Below, in pieces: positions 9,923-20,117 of a DNA stretch of 37,815 bases (positions are counted from its first letter, which is position 1; every line of letters starts with the position of its first letter). The notes under the pieces were generated by a model. It saw only the letters and a program-made list of their open reading frames with translations, did not search any database and was not told the origin of the DNA. This stretch comes from a virus: IMG/VR virus record IMGVR_UViG_3300029349_000003, positions 13,341-51,155 of that record, one strand, 5' to 3'. Both the position numbers and the translations under genes were made by a program.

Positions 9923-10466
9923 CATTATAACTAAAACTCCCAGTAGAGGTAAGGTCACCCTATTACTTGATTGGTTAAGACGAACTAGCATATACGTCGG
10001 TATTGGTCGTCCTAATACCTGGGCTCCTCTTCAGCCAGTACCTATTGATGAGCCTCCAGACTATCCATATAACGAGGATGGGTTAGATGATGTATTTAAC
10101 TTACAGTTATTAGTTAGAGCAGAGAGAGTAATCCCAGTATATGAATCACCATTAGTGGAAGCTGATGTAGTAGTGAGTGGTGTAGGTTGGCGTTATCTCC
10201 TAGATCAGAATGATATAGAAGGTGCTGTTAAGGCAGGTGTTACATCTGTATATATAGAGGCATCTATTAGTGATCAGCAATATTCAGGTACGTATAGAAC
10301 GGCTGGTATATTCACTGACCCTACACTATCTACTGATACTATTGAATCTACATATCCACGTGATCAAGTAGTTGATCCTGGGGCATTACTTCAAGTAGTA
10401 TTCTTCTCACCTATAACAACTGAGCCATCAACTAGATCTCGTTTTCGTTTTATCTTACCATTCTAA
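9912..10466 (+). CDS. Structural protein with IYVGIGRPxxW N-terminus
   Basis: A 184-residue protein. Near the N-terminus (about residues 25-45) is TSIYVGIGRPNTWAPLQP followed by a Pro/Asp-rich segment. This resembles the opening of a class of cyanophage-type structural proteins that carry S-x-x-Y-V-G-I-G-R-P-x-x-W and are usually linked with baseplate or fibre genes. The remainder (VVVSGVGWRYLLDQ, SVYIEASISDQQYSG and a C-terminal LLQVVFFSPIT ... FRFILPF) looks beta-rich. It starts at ATG 9912, overlapping the oxidoreductase gene by 11 bases, with a weak AGG upstream, and its TAA overlaps the next ATG (TAATG). Likely an adaptor attaching a fibre or neck element. That role is inferred from context and resemblance only. 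Confidence 0.6.
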   Translation: MPTNIITKTPSRGKVTLLLDWLRRTSIYVGIGRPNTWAPLQPVPIDEPPDYPYNEDGLDDVFNLQLLVRAERVIPVYESPLVEADVVVSGVGWRYLLDQNDIEGAVKAGVTSVYIEASISDQQYSGTYRTAGIFTDPTLSTDTIESTYPRDQVVDPGALLQVVFFSPITTEPSTRSRFRFILPF

Positions 10467-13400
10467 TGCTGTTATTTAATAATGATGAGGCCTTCCCTGA
10501 TGATTACCAACCAGGGAGTAATACTATCCAGAAGTTATTTCGGGATGGTACACCACTTAGAACTAAAGACTTACATGAAATGCAGAGTATTACCTTTGAT
10601 ACTCTACGAAGAGGATTTGATGCGTTATATCGTAATGGGACTGTCCTAGAAGGATTACTAGCCACTACACAAGCAGCGGTAGAGTCAAGTATAGAAGTAA
10701 ATATAAGTTCAGGTGTTATCTATGCTGATGGTGCAGTATTAGATGTAAAGGGGGCGCGTTTCTTTGTACCATCCATAGGTAGTACTCGTATTGCTGTAAC
10801 TATCAGTACTAGATATGAAGATGAAATAGTAGATGGATTACCAACTGCTACTAGATTAATACTTGATACTGCACTTAACATTAACCCATCAGACGGCTAC
10901 CCAGTTATATGTATTACAGATGGTGTACTTACATACTTAGGTAGAGGTGTAGATAATGCCCTAGAAGATGCACTTGCCCTAGCTGCTACTGAAAGACATG
11001 GTAATTTTCTAGTAGAGGGTTACTCTGTTACACTAGATAATCCAGTAACTGGTATTGCTACAACTCAATTAGATAGTGTAGAGAGAGAGTATTCGTTACT
11101 ATCGGAGAAGTCTAATGATGCTCGTGCTCGTTACCTAGAGGCCCGCGCTAGATTTGATGGTCTGAAGGTCAGATTAAGAGATGCAGAGATAGTTGCCTCA
11201 GTATCTCCAACTGCTGCTAATATTAACCTTCGTACTGACCTACAGCAGAGAGTTAGTTCTGAAGAAAAGTTAGTGGCTAGATATGAAGATGAATACCTAA
11301 GACAGCAGGCCGCTTCAGTTGATGCTTTATCTAGACTAGAGGAAGCTAAGGGTACAGCACTAGGTGGAGCTACTATTACAGTTGGAACAGGTGTCGCATA
11401 TATAGATGGTAAGCGCGTCGTTATAGATGCTCCTAAGACAGTTATATTAGATAGAACTACAGCGTCGCAAGAGACATCAGGTCTAACTATTACATATACA
11501 GGTATATCCAGTAGAACACTCCGCACGTTCAGTACCAATGTTGCATGGTCTAGTGTAGTAGCTAGTAGCACCCTTGTTACTATGACCATAACTGGGTTAC
11601 TAGAGGGAGTTAATGTTCTAACAGCAACTATTACTGCTTCCACATCTGGCACTACTAGCCTAGATAACTTTATTGAGTTTATATTAACTCGCACCCTGAG
11701 TAATACTGCTAATGATGCTAACTATAGCCTATCTATACCAGGTCGTTCTCTAGAACAGGCTCGCGCTATTCTAAAGGATAATATATCACTAGAACGTGGT
11801 ATATTTCCTAACTCTATACTAATTACAGCAGTTGGCCCTACCACTACTACTAATACAATTGGTGTTAGTATTGATATTACAGGTACTGCATTATCTATTG
11901 ATATACCGTTTGCTAATCTAACTGGCGCATCCTCCACTAATACCTTCCCACTACCACGAAGACCAGTAAGAGAAATTAATAGATTAAATGCCGTAAGGGA
12001 GGAAAATCTTCGCCCTATAGTTAGAGGTGTTGCACCAGGTACTACTGATGATCTAGGTAAGGATACTATTCAATCTATAACTAGAGTTATTAGTGGTAGT
12101 ACTACGTATAGATTTGGTATAGATTATACTCTTATTGATGGTGCGCGTATTGATTGGTCACTATCAGGTATAGAACCTGCACCAGGTACTACATACTTTG
12201 TATCATATAAGTATAATGAGGATTTAATATTAGATAAGGATTACAAGTTAGATAGGCCGAGTAATTCCCTTATGTTTATAGGTCGCACACCAGTTATTAA
12301 TGGCACATTTACTGTTGACTATACATATTACCTAGCTCGTATTGGTATGGTAACTTTAGATAGACAGGGGCGTGTTGCAGTTGTATATGGTGAACCATCT
12401 GTTAACCCATTACCACCTCCTATATCCAATACAGTTCTACCATTAGCAGCAGTAACCATCAGCGGAATTGATGCTACTATTCGTGCTGTAGATACCCGCC
12501 CACTTACGTTTAGTAATACACGTGATCTAAGAGATGCAGTTACTGCTTTATCACAGGATCTACTAAGTCTAAGAGCAGAGACAAGAGCAGAACGTCTTGC
12601 AGTTGAAACAACTGGCACACTACCAACTGGTATTCATTCTGATATATTTAATAATTTAGATAAACTTGATTTATCTGCTACTACTGGCTCACTATCACCT
12701 ATATCCCAGAGCCTGGATTCTAATTACCAGCATGAGGATGTACTTACTAAATATGTAGGTAGTGGTACTGTTAAGTTAGTAACTGATGATGCAAGTCAAC
12801 GTTCCGCTACAATTACATATACAGAGAGTACATACCTAGAACAATCTAAGGCCACTAGAACTAGGGAGGTAACCGCCCGGCCTACACCTATCATCACACT
12901 ATCACATCCATTAGTATTTGCTAATAGGGGTGCTAATAGACTTACACCTCTTGATACACTAGCATCTAAGGTTACAGGTAGTGGTGAGAATCCACTATAT
13001 GATTTTGTTAACGAATCAACTCGTTCTGAGTTTACTAGGTTAGGTGAGACAGTACGTAACTCTATTGCAACAGGTACGGCGCTGGGTAGAGTTGATACTG
13101 GTATTGCAGGTAATGAATATCTATTTGAACCACTGGCGCGTAACGTACGTATAACCGTGCGAGTAGAGAATGTGAAACCAAATGGCGATGGTTATCAGTT
13201 CTTCTTTGATGATAAGTTAATTACTAATGGTGCACCTGGTGTAGGTTATCCAATTAGCACATTACGCCCACATAGCTATAGGTCAGAAGGTAATGGTTCA
13301 TTAGAGATGTACTTCTTCCTTCCACCTGTACCTCCAGGTACATATCCAATTGAAGTACGGGGTAATGGTGAGGTAGTTAGAACTAGCATTAGTATATTTA

Positions 13401-14524
13401 ATACTCTACTTCATCATATAGCACTAGGTGGTGAGAGTACCTGGACTACGAATATTGTTACACCTTCTGCTAGAGATGCTCAACCCATTGCGTGTGGTGT
13501 AGAACCAGAGGCTCTATGTCAGACGTTCCGTGTAGAACAAGACCTATTTATAACTGCTATTAATGTTAAGATAGCTGAGTTACCTGCTGATGGTATGCTA
13601 CAGGTAACACTTAGAGATAGTAAGGATGATAGACCAGGACGTAATATACTAGGTCGTGCAGTTGTATCAGGTGTAGCAATAGCCGATAAGAGAGCTCGGC
13701 GATGGACTAGACTTAACTTTGATAGACCTATTCTACTAAGGGGAAGGCGTACCTATACCCTGGGTTTCTCTACTACAGGTGACCCCTTTGTTCTTCATTC
13801 ATCGGAGATTGGTAGGGCTGATGTACTAGATGCAAGTAAGTTAGTAGGTGGGCAACTATTAGTAGAGGGTAACCTCTGGTTAAATAATGCACCACTAGAA
13901 CGTGAGGACATAGCCTTCCGTATTCAACGTGCAGTATTCCCAACTAATACGGCAACCGTTGATCTAGGTATATATGAAGATTCTCTATTCAATGCAATTA
14001 CGATTAATACGAGAGATTTAGTACCACCTAGCTGTCGTATTGATTATGAGTATAAGCTAGATGAGGATATTACATGGCGGCCCCTAACTCCTAATAAGTT
14101 AGATGTTATGAATGTGCCTCGGCGTAAGTTAAGTTTACGTGCGAAGCTAACTGGTACATCGTTCCTATCTCCTCAGATATATGTAGGTAGTACTGTCTCC
14201 TTATATTGGAAGAAGGCCCCTAATACATTTACCTCTAAGTACGTAACACTACCACCTACACTTAATTACGTTGTAGCAGTTACCGCAGCAGAACCACCTG
14301 GCTCAGTTATTCAGGTACAGGTACAGTTTAGAGGTGATGCAGTACCAACTAACTTAGTGCAGGACAATATATTCACAAGTCTAGATCCATCTATAGGTCT
14401 AGTACGGCGATTATATCGTCTGTCATTACCAGCAGAGAGGGGATCTGATATACGTTACTTCATTAATGCTATTGGTGTTAATGGAACACCAACTATAACG
14501 GAGGTGTTGCTATATGGCTACTAA
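10466..14524 (+). CDS. DUF4815-type tail/fibre protein
   Basis: A 1352-residue structural protein. The N-terminus matches the DUF4815 family: a short acidic lead (about residues 5-20), then LFRDGTPLRTKDLHEMQSI (about 24-42), the 'F..g.pLq..ELhe.Q' block, then GTVLEG and SSGVIYADGAVLDV. At about 160-195 the family's 'RHGNFLVEGYSV' segment follows, and at about 300-320 VGTGVAYIDGKRVVI. Between them (about 200-298) is a charged, Arg/Glu-rich predicted coiled coil unusual for the family, which may trimerise. The C-terminal third contains CQTFRVEQDLFITAINVKI and 'FDRPILLRGRRTYTLGF', a beta-sandwich segment often found in these proteins. It starts with ATG in a TAATG overlap. Role: large tail-tip or fibre-base component by family context; exact position in the virion unknown. 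Confidence 0.8.
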   Translation: MLLFNNDEAFPDDYQPGSNTIQKLFRDGTPLRTKDLHEMQSITFDTLRRGFDALYRNGTVLEGLLATTQAAVESSIEVNISSGVIYADGAVLDVKGARFFVPSIGSTRIAVTISTRYEDEIVDGLPTATRLILDTALNINPSDGYPVICITDGVLTYLGRGVDNALEDALALAATERHGNFLVEGYSVTLDNPVTGIATTQLDSVEREYSLLSEKSNDARARYLEARARFDGLKVRLRDAEIVASVSPTAANINLRTDLQQRVSSEEKLVARYEDEYLRQQAASVDALSRLEEAKGTALGGATITVGTGVAYIDGKRVVIDAPKTVILDRTTASQETSGLTITYTGISSRTLRTFSTNVAWSSVVASSTLVTMTITGLLEGVNVLTATITASTSGTTSLDNFIEFILTRTLSNTANDANYSLSIPGRSLEQARAILKDNISLERGIFPNSILITAVGPTTTTNTIGVSIDITGTALSIDIPFANLTGASSTNTFPLPRRPVREINRLNAVREENLRPIVRGVAPGTTDDLGKDTIQSITRVISGSTTYRFGIDYTLIDGARIDWSLSGIEPAPGTTYFVSYKYNEDLILDKDYKLDRPSNSLMFIGRTPVINGTFTVDYTYYLARIGMVTLDRQGRVAVVYGEPSVNPLPPPISNTVLPLAAVTISGIDATIRAVDTRPLTFSNTRDLRDAVTALSQDLLSLRAETRAERLAVETTGTLPTGIHSDIFNNLDKLDLSATTGSLSPISQSLDSNYQHEDVLTKYVGSGTVKLVTDDASQRSATITYTESTYLEQSKATRTREVTARPTPIITLSHPLVFANRGANRLTPLDTLASKVTGSGENPLYDFVNESTRSEFTRLGETVRNSIATGTALGRVDTGIAGNEYLFEPLARNVRITVRVENVKPNGDGYQFFFDDKLITNGAPGVGYPISTLRPHSYRSEGNGSLEMYFFLPPVPPGTYPIEVRGNGEVVRTSISIFNTLLHHIALGGESTWTTNIVTPSARDAQPIACGVEPEALCQTFRVEQDLFITAINVKIAELPADGMLQVTLRDSKDDRPGRNILGRAVVSGVAIADKRARRWTRLNFDRPILLRGRRTYTLGFSTTGDPFVLHSSEIGRADVLDASKLVGGQLLVEGNLWLNNAPLEREDIAFRIQRAVFPTNTATVDLGIYEDSLFNAITINTRDLVPPSCRIDYEYKLDEDITWRPLTPNKLDVMNVPRRKLSLRAKLTGTSFLSPQIYVGSTVSLYWKKAPNTFTSKYVTLPPTLNYVVAVTAAEPPGSVIQVQVQFRGDAVPTNLVQDNIFTSLDPSIGLVRRLYRLSLPAERGSDIRYFINAIGVNGTPTITEVLLYGY

Positions 14525-16775
14525 GATTCTATTTAGTAAGAATAAGATTCTATATGCTAATAAGCTAGAGCAATTGCAGGAGGTAGGGCGCGAGGCCTTA
14601 TTACGTTCCTTATCCTATCGCTATCCATTCTATACTCTTAAGCCGCCAAGTCTGGTTATAAGAGATGGTATTTTATATGGTAATAGCGGAAGGATATACC
14701 TGGAACCATATGGCTGGTTAGTATATCCTGACTTCTCATTATCAATTAATACTGGTTATAATGTATTAGTTTTAGTACCTACTGAGATAGATGATACTCT
14801 CTATCTAGATGCACAACTTAATGTAGATGGTTATCCACTAGCTTATATTAATAATAGAGTTATAACTCCTTATGTACCTCGCGACTATAGAACAGAAGAT
14901 ACCATTGCTCGTGTTGAGAGAGAAATCTATGGTGATTATATAGTTAGTGGTATAGAAATGCGTTATGAAGATGATCATATTAAGGTAACGCCTGGTATTG
15001 CAGTTATCAATGGTTATGAGGTTAGTCTTCTTAATTCAGTTACCCTCAGTGCAGAACCAGGGATCATATATATGTCTCAGGATGGTAGTGTATCTAGGGT
15101 AGGTGAGTTTCCTATTGCTACTGTGAGTACTAATGGTATTATTCCTACCAGAGAGAGGTACATCCAGGAGAATCCAGCTGATTTAATTAATACTCTTAAT
15201 AGACTAAGAGTTGATATATTAGATACTGCACTAGAGAGACGTAGAGTGGCACTACAAGGTGGATTCATAGAGACATTTACTGATACTAATGGTAGTGATA
15301 TTAATGCTACTGGTTATAACGCATTATTAGATGGAAGAGCGCAACCAGCTAGAGATGGTATTACACTTGAGCCTGCGGCATTAACTCTAGCGGCCTCTGT
15401 TAATGTTCAAGCTATATTCAATGGTGAGGATATACGCTCAGTTACACCTCGTTACCAGGATAATGAATTACTTGTGCAGTTACCTGGTACTCAAGTTATA
15501 CCTCTACTGGCTACTAGGCGCGCTCCATCTATATCAGTTTTATCCCCTAGTAGGTTATTACTAGATAATCTAGTACCTAATGAACGTAATATAACTATAC
15601 GAGTTGATGGGGCCCTCTTAAAAACTATTGCTATTCAAGGTACTAGCGATGGCGGAGGTTATGTTGCATCTTCAACTGGAACATTATCTCTAGATATACC
15701 GCCTTCAGCATCTATCATTGAGGTAGCAGGTGACTTTAATATATCACTTACGATACCCCCTAGAGTTGTACCTGGTGTAGTAGCTCCACCTGTATCCAGA
15801 TTAGTAGCTAGTGATAATACTATAGCTAGAACCTTCACCCTTACTAATCCAACTGTTATTACTAAGATACGTCTATTCACTAATCAACCTATTAGCGGCA
15901 CTATATCTATAGTAGATGCAGCAGGTACACCCCTAGATAGAGAGCGCGCATCCGCTAGGGTTAGTGGTAATGGTACAGTTGAGGTATCTATGGCTCCTGC
16001 CCCTTACCTAGAAGCAGGGGAGTATGCCTTACTTATTAGACCAGAGGTAAATACGTCACTTAAGAAAGCCTCATCTATTACTATACCTGGCTCCTTATAT
16101 ACTAAGGTTGGGGGTAAGTGGGTTACATCAAGTAATGATATTGCATTTACATTACTTAGTGGTACTGGCTCTAATACTGGTTATGTTGAGTATCTATATG
16201 AGGGTCAGGATACGCTATCCAGATGGGAAACCTATATAACGGCGGCTATACCACCTACATCTAGCGTTCGTTGTCTATATAGACTACCAGAACAGGACGT
16301 GTGGGCTCCTCTTGATCCAATAGTAGATAAATTACCTAATAAGTTATTTCTTCGATTTGAGTTAATACCTAATGTAGTGGGCCCTACTATCTACTTTGAT
16401 CGTTCAATATTTAATGTAGGTAATGTAAGAAGAGAGATGGTGTGGATTAGTAAGGAGTACACCCTACGGGCTTACCGTAATATAAGAGTAATTCTGGATC
16501 GTTACCTACCTAATGGATCTACTATTAGCATTAGCTATTCTTCTGATAGTGGTATTACCTGGGTATCTCTACCAGATGGTAACTTATCCATAGCAGATGG
16601 GAATATACCACTTATAGAGCAAAATACAACAGCTATTAACTTATCTCCTACAGTTAACTTACCAAATCAAGTTATTAATCGTACTAAACTTAAGATAAGA
16701 GTTATATTAATTATGGACGATGCTGCAACTGATATACCATATATTAAGAATTTAAGGGTAGCCACATGGAGTTAA
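14514..16775 (+). CDS. Second DUF4815-like tail protein
   Basis: A 753-residue protein that reads as a shorter paralogue of its upstream neighbour. Residues about 130-180 contain IARVEREIYGDYIVSGIEM followed by VTPGIAVINGYEVSL, which align with the RHGNFLVEGYSV and VGTGVAYIDGKRVV blocks of the larger protein. The C-terminal half again has a beta-sandwich sequence (ARTFTLTNPTVITKIRLF, then YLEAGEYALLIRP) matching the larger protein's C-terminal domain in order and spacing. The coiled coil of the larger protein is missing. ATG 14514 has GGAGG about 9 bases upstream and overlaps the previous gene by 11 bases. The two probably assemble together or form alternative arms of the same tail structure; that is an inference. 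Confidence 0.7.
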   Translation: MATKILFSKNKILYANKLEQLQEVGREALLRSLSYRYPFYTLKPPSLVIRDGILYGNSGRIYLEPYGWLVYPDFSLSINTGYNVLVLVPTEIDDTLYLDAQLNVDGYPLAYINNRVITPYVPRDYRTEDTIARVEREIYGDYIVSGIEMRYEDDHIKVTPGIAVINGYEVSLLNSVTLSAEPGIIYMSQDGSVSRVGEFPIATVSTNGIIPTRERYIQENPADLINTLNRLRVDILDTALERRRVALQGGFIETFTDTNGSDINATGYNALLDGRAQPARDGITLEPAALTLAASVNVQAIFNGEDIRSVTPRYQDNELLVQLPGTQVIPLLATRRAPSISVLSPSRLLLDNLVPNERNITIRVDGALLKTIAIQGTSDGGGYVASSTGTLSLDIPPSASIIEVAGDFNISLTIPPRVVPGVVAPPVSRLVASDNTIARTFTLTNPTVITKIRLFTNQPISGTISIVDAAGTPLDRERASARVSGNGTVEVSMAPAPYLEAGEYALLIRPEVNTSLKKASSITIPGSLYTKVGGKWVTSSNDIAFTLLSGTGSNTGYVEYLYEGQDTLSRWETYITAAIPPTSSVRCLYRLPEQDVWAPLDPIVDKLPNKLFLRFELIPNVVGPTIYFDRSIFNVGNVRREMVWISKEYTLRAYRNIRVILDRYLPNGSTISISYSSDSGITWVSLPDGNLSIADGNIPLIEQNTTAINLSPTVNLPNQVINRTKLKIRVILIMDDAATDIPYIKNLRVATWS

Positions 16776-17098
16776 TTAATCAAATAATAGCTAAGATTCC
16801 TGCCCGCCATTTAGCACCATTAGTACTAGGTACATTATATGAACGTACACGCCTAGTTCTTAGTAAGCGCGGGCGCACTAACCCTGGCCTAGCACTACTA
16901 CTACAAGGTTTAGATATATCTATATTTACTGAAGAAGAGCTAGATACACTAGAACTACTTCCTTTACATACACTTGAACGCGCTGGGCCAATATCAATTA
17001 ACAATACAATAGTATTTATACCAGCATATTTAAATAAAAGTACCATAGGAGGGTGGTTATGGGCGACCAAACAATTAAGCTTACAAACAATATACTAA
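16766..17098 (+). CDS. Small tail-operon protein, unknown
   Basis: A 110-residue protein I do not recognise. It has a Leu-rich helical N-terminal half (LINQIIAKIPARHLAPLVLG, then a Lys/Arg-rich segment) and an acidic Leu-rich middle (EEELDTLELLPLHTLE). It overlaps the previous gene by 10 bases and the next by 40 (46 if the GTG at 17053 were used). The long overlap at its 3' end means the next ribosome site (GGAGG, 17048-17052) sits inside it. The lack of hydrophobic runs argues against a holin. Probably a small tail assembly or baseplate subunit by position. Confidence 0.6.
   Translation: MELINQIIAKIPARHLAPLVLGTLYERTRLVLSKRGRTNPGLALLLQGLDISIFTEEELDTLELLPLHTLERAGPISINNTIVFIPAYLNKSTIGGWLWATKQLSLQTIY
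17048..17052 (+). promoter_or_regulatory. Ribosome binding site fixing ATG 17059
   Basis: GGAGG is followed by 6 bases and ATG 17059. The in-frame GTG at 17053 abuts the site and is too close to be used. Confidence 0.7.
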
Positions 17099-19014
17099 AT
17101 ATAAACTCTGCTGTTCTAAATGCTGCAACTCTTACATACCCTGAAGTAGATGAAATATATAGTTTTAGTGAATTAATTGATCTAATAAAAGTTGACCTTA
17201 ATAGATGGTATAATAACCAACCTGGTGATATTACTGCTGAACAAAGAAATCTTGTTATTAATCTTATAAATACTGCTTATACTAATACAAGTAATGATGC
17301 TCGTGTATTATTAGTTAATACAATTAAAGACTCTCCTCAAATATTTAAATCTAGTCCTGAGTACAAACAACTAACATTTATACCACCTGTTAATATACCA
17401 GCACCAGCACCCCCACCTGTAGCTACTACTCCTCCAGCTAATGAGAAACCACCAGTACCTAGCTTACCTAATGCAGGTGAGACTAATACCGTAGCTGGAA
17501 CTCCTAATACTAACCTTCCTACACGAGAAAGTTCAATTGAAGAACCTGCACGTTGGGGTATGAAGGTAGTTGGTAGTGAGACATTCTACTTTAACTTACT
17601 ACCTGCGATGGATTCAGTTATCCCCCTACAGGGATCTAAGGAAGTACCTAATGCTATGCCTGGTATAGCGACTACAATTAAGAGTGCTATACGTAAGTTA
17701 TCTGTACCTGGTAGTAAACCTATATATCAGCATTTAGGTATTGATAGTATTCTTATAACAATAGTAGGTATGTTCAGTGGTAATGATGGTACTGATCCTT
17801 CTGTTGTAGGTATAAGTGATTTAGCTATGCGTAGTGATTTTATAGTTGATACCTATAGTCCATTTCTTAGGTTTCAATCTCTAACTAATAGGCAGAAACT
17901 ATCAGTTGAAATTAATATGGCTCGCTACGGTGGAGTTAATATGGTATTCACTGGATACCTTAAGACAATTGAAACTTACTTATCAAGGTCTAACCGTAAT
18001 TATTATACTATTCAATTTGAAGTTGATAAGTTAATTAGTGAGGAGGAATGTACTGCGGTTAAAATTGATTATATACCTGAGTCAATTAAAGAGGACATTA
18101 AGGCAGCTAATAGTAAAGAAGTACAAGTAGCTAATGCTGTAATTCAAACTAAAGAGTGCTTACGATCTAATAATATAAATCCATCTGGTAATTGGGTTGT
18201 ACCACAATCTAATATTGAGAACCTACCGAATAGGGCAAGTGGAGATGCTGCAGTAACTGAATATAAGGTAGATAGACAAATAAAATGTTCAAATATAACT
18301 GTTAATCCAGGAACCCTATTAATAGTAGAATATGTAAATTCTAAGGGTGTGAGAACTGGTTATATGCCAAAGGCTAGTGATGTTGAGTTAATTACTGACC
18401 TATATCGCAATAATCCTCGTATTGAGTTTAGTCGTGATGGCGGGCAAGATGCTACTACTGTTCTTTCTATAGCTGCCACAGGTTTAAGTATAATAGGCGG
18501 TGCAGCAGCTGTAATACAAGGTATAGCTGCTGTAACAGCTGCTTCTACAGTTGGTGCAACAGCTGCTGCAGCAGGAGGTATTGCGTTAGGAGTAGTAGGT
18601 GTGGGTGCAGGGGCAGTTGAGTTATTTGGTGCAGGTCAAGATCTACTATCAGGTAGAGAAATAACCTGGGGTGATAGGACCTCTCAGGCCATTAGTGGAG
18701 TTCTAGGTGCTGCATCAGGTGGATTTGCTCTTATAAGAAAAGCAGGATGGTTTGGTAAGGCAGCCGCCCCTGTTACACCACAAGCAGTCGCGCCAGTTGC
18801 ATCACAGCCAGTAATTGTATCAACGGCTATTAGAGATAAGGCTATTAAAATTTTACAAGCAGTAGGTTCTACACCATCCATAGTCGTAGATAAAGTAAAA
18901 CAACTATATAAGCCACCATATACAAATGAAAACGTAATAGCAGTATTACAAGATCTCAAGTTGCCATATGATTCTGATGTAGTTCAATATATTAGGTATT
19001 TATTAACTTTATGA
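17059..19014 (+). CDS. Tail/baseplate protein with Pro-rich linker and hydrophobic Ala/Gly tract
   Basis: A 651-residue protein. After a helical N-terminal domain (1-110) comes a Pro-rich linker (PAPAPPPVATTPPANEKPPV, about 113-135). A compact domain follows (about 170-345) with GIDSILITIVGMFSG and INMARYGGVNMVFTGYLKTI ending in YYTIQFEVDK. That layout resembles tail proteins in which a beta domain of the form 'G.i......r...Y.i.fev' occurs, but I cannot name the family. Residues about 467-527 are a long Ala/Gly-rich hydrophobic stretch (GLSIIGGAAAVIQGIAAV and onward) able to span or insert in a membrane. The gene ends in an ATGA overlap with the next. Possible roles are a baseplate hub or a membrane-active tail protein. 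Confidence 0.55.
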   Translation: MGDQTIKLTNNILNINSAVLNAATLTYPEVDEIYSFSELIDLIKVDLNRWYNNQPGDITAEQRNLVINLINTAYTNTSNDARVLLVNTIKDSPQIFKSSPEYKQLTFIPPVNIPAPAPPPVATTPPANEKPPVPSLPNAGETNTVAGTPNTNLPTRESSIEEPARWGMKVVGSETFYFNLLPAMDSVIPLQGSKEVPNAMPGIATTIKSAIRKLSVPGSKPIYQHLGIDSILITIVGMFSGNDGTDPSVVGISDLAMRSDFIVDTYSPFLRFQSLTNRQKLSVEINMARYGGVNMVFTGYLKTIETYLSRSNRNYYTIQFEVDKLISEEECTAVKIDYIPESIKEDIKAANSKEVQVANAVIQTKECLRSNNINPSGNWVVPQSNIENLPNRASGDAAVTEYKVDRQIKCSNITVNPGTLLIVEYVNSKGVRTGYMPKASDVELITDLYRNNPRIEFSRDGGQDATTVLSIAATGLSIIGGAAAVIQGIAAVTAASTVGATAAAAGGIALGVVGVGAGAVELFGAGQDLLSGREITWGDRTSQAISGVLGAASGGFALIRKAGWFGKAAAPVTPQAVAPVASQPVIVSTAIRDKAIKILQAVGSTPSIVVDKVKQLYKPPYTNENVIAVLQDLKLPYDSDVVQYIRYLLTL

Positions 19015-20117
19015 TTAAAAGCTCTCTAAGAAAAGCCTCTGCTATTATTACTGTTTTATTTAACGATGATGGTAAGCCCCGTAGTATTACTGGTAACTGG
19101 ATATATAATACTGACCTAATAGTAGGTGACACAGTTATATCCACTGCATTAATTGAATCTATAATATCACAAGGAAGTGTTATATATACTAGAGTAGAAA
19201 AGCTATTTCCTTCTCCAATACCACTATCATTAGCTGCTCCATATGATAATGTAGATGATGCTCTTAATGCTATTAAAGATGTATTAGCGCTGGGTAAGGT
19301 GGCTCTCGTAACAGTACAACGTAATGATAATACAGCTGAATATACTGAGGTAATTGATGTAGAGGGAGTTAGGTTATCGAGATTACGTATAGTACTTGAG
19401 TCAGCTATAGGTGATACATCATATACAGTTAATGAAATATTAAAGGTAGAAGAAGGTGGAAGAAGTAAGTGGGGGCCTAGTATTGTATCCCTTAGTAGTT
19501 TCTTGCTTAATGAGGGACCTTATACAGTTGATGCAGCTAATCAGGTTGTTGTAGTTGAGGCTATGATAGTAGGTAGAGATGTTATCTTACTTAATGAAGG
19601 TATGAGAGTACGTTCTATTCGTATAGATTCTATATTATCAATTACAGCAGGTAGTAAGAAATGGCTTAACCCTATCACTACTAGCGTAACTAAGGCTGCT
19701 GAGGTTATTAATATTACACAACCTATATTGCCATCCTTACTTCCATATGGAATACCAGATGCTAATTACTATACTGTTATACTACTTGATAATACTAAAT
19801 TAGAAGGAAAGCTACTACGTGAGGCAAGTAAGTATTTACTATATAGTAGTTATGTTACATATGTAATTAGTCAAGAAGATATTAAACTTATTCTAGCCCA
19901 TAAGGACAATAAGGTTATACAGCTGAGTAATATTATTAATAAGACACTATCAGATAAGGTATTACCTATACAGCAGGGGGCAGGTAAGATATTTACTGAT
20001 AAGGGTAGTATTCAGTTCTTATGGTTATATCGTCAGGGCCTATATCTATATGTTGTTAATGCGGTATCAGTATTTATAGTACCAGTCACTTGTGTCATTT
20101 CAATTCAATATGTATAG
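19011..20117 (+). CDS. Unrecognised tail-operon protein
   Basis: A 368-residue protein without a family I can name. It starts with ATG in a 4-base ATGA overlap with the preceding gene, so translation is probably coupled. The sequence alternates short beta stretches (RLRIVLESAI, VVVVEAMIVGRDVILL) with helices, and the C-terminus (FLWLYRQGLYLYVVNAVSVFIVPVTC) is markedly hydrophobic and aromatic, more like an intersubunit strand pair than a clear transmembrane helix. No catalytic or metal-binding motif was seen. Context says structural. Confidence 0.5.
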   Translation: MIKSSLRKASAIITVLFNDDGKPRSITGNWIYNTDLIVGDTVISTALIESIISQGSVIYTRVEKLFPSPIPLSLAAPYDNVDDALNAIKDVLALGKVALVTVQRNDNTAEYTEVIDVEGVRLSRLRIVLESAIGDTSYTVNEILKVEEGGRSKWGPSIVSLSSFLLNEGPYTVDAANQVVVVEAMIVGRDVILLNEGMRVRSIRIDSILSITAGSKKWLNPITTSVTKAAEVINITQPILPSLLPYGIPDANYYTVILLDNTKLEGKLLREASKYLLYSSYVTYVISQEDIKLILAHKDNKVIQLSNIINKTLSDKVLPIQQGAGKIFTDKGSIQFLWLYRQGLYLYVVNAVSVFIVPVTCVISIQYV

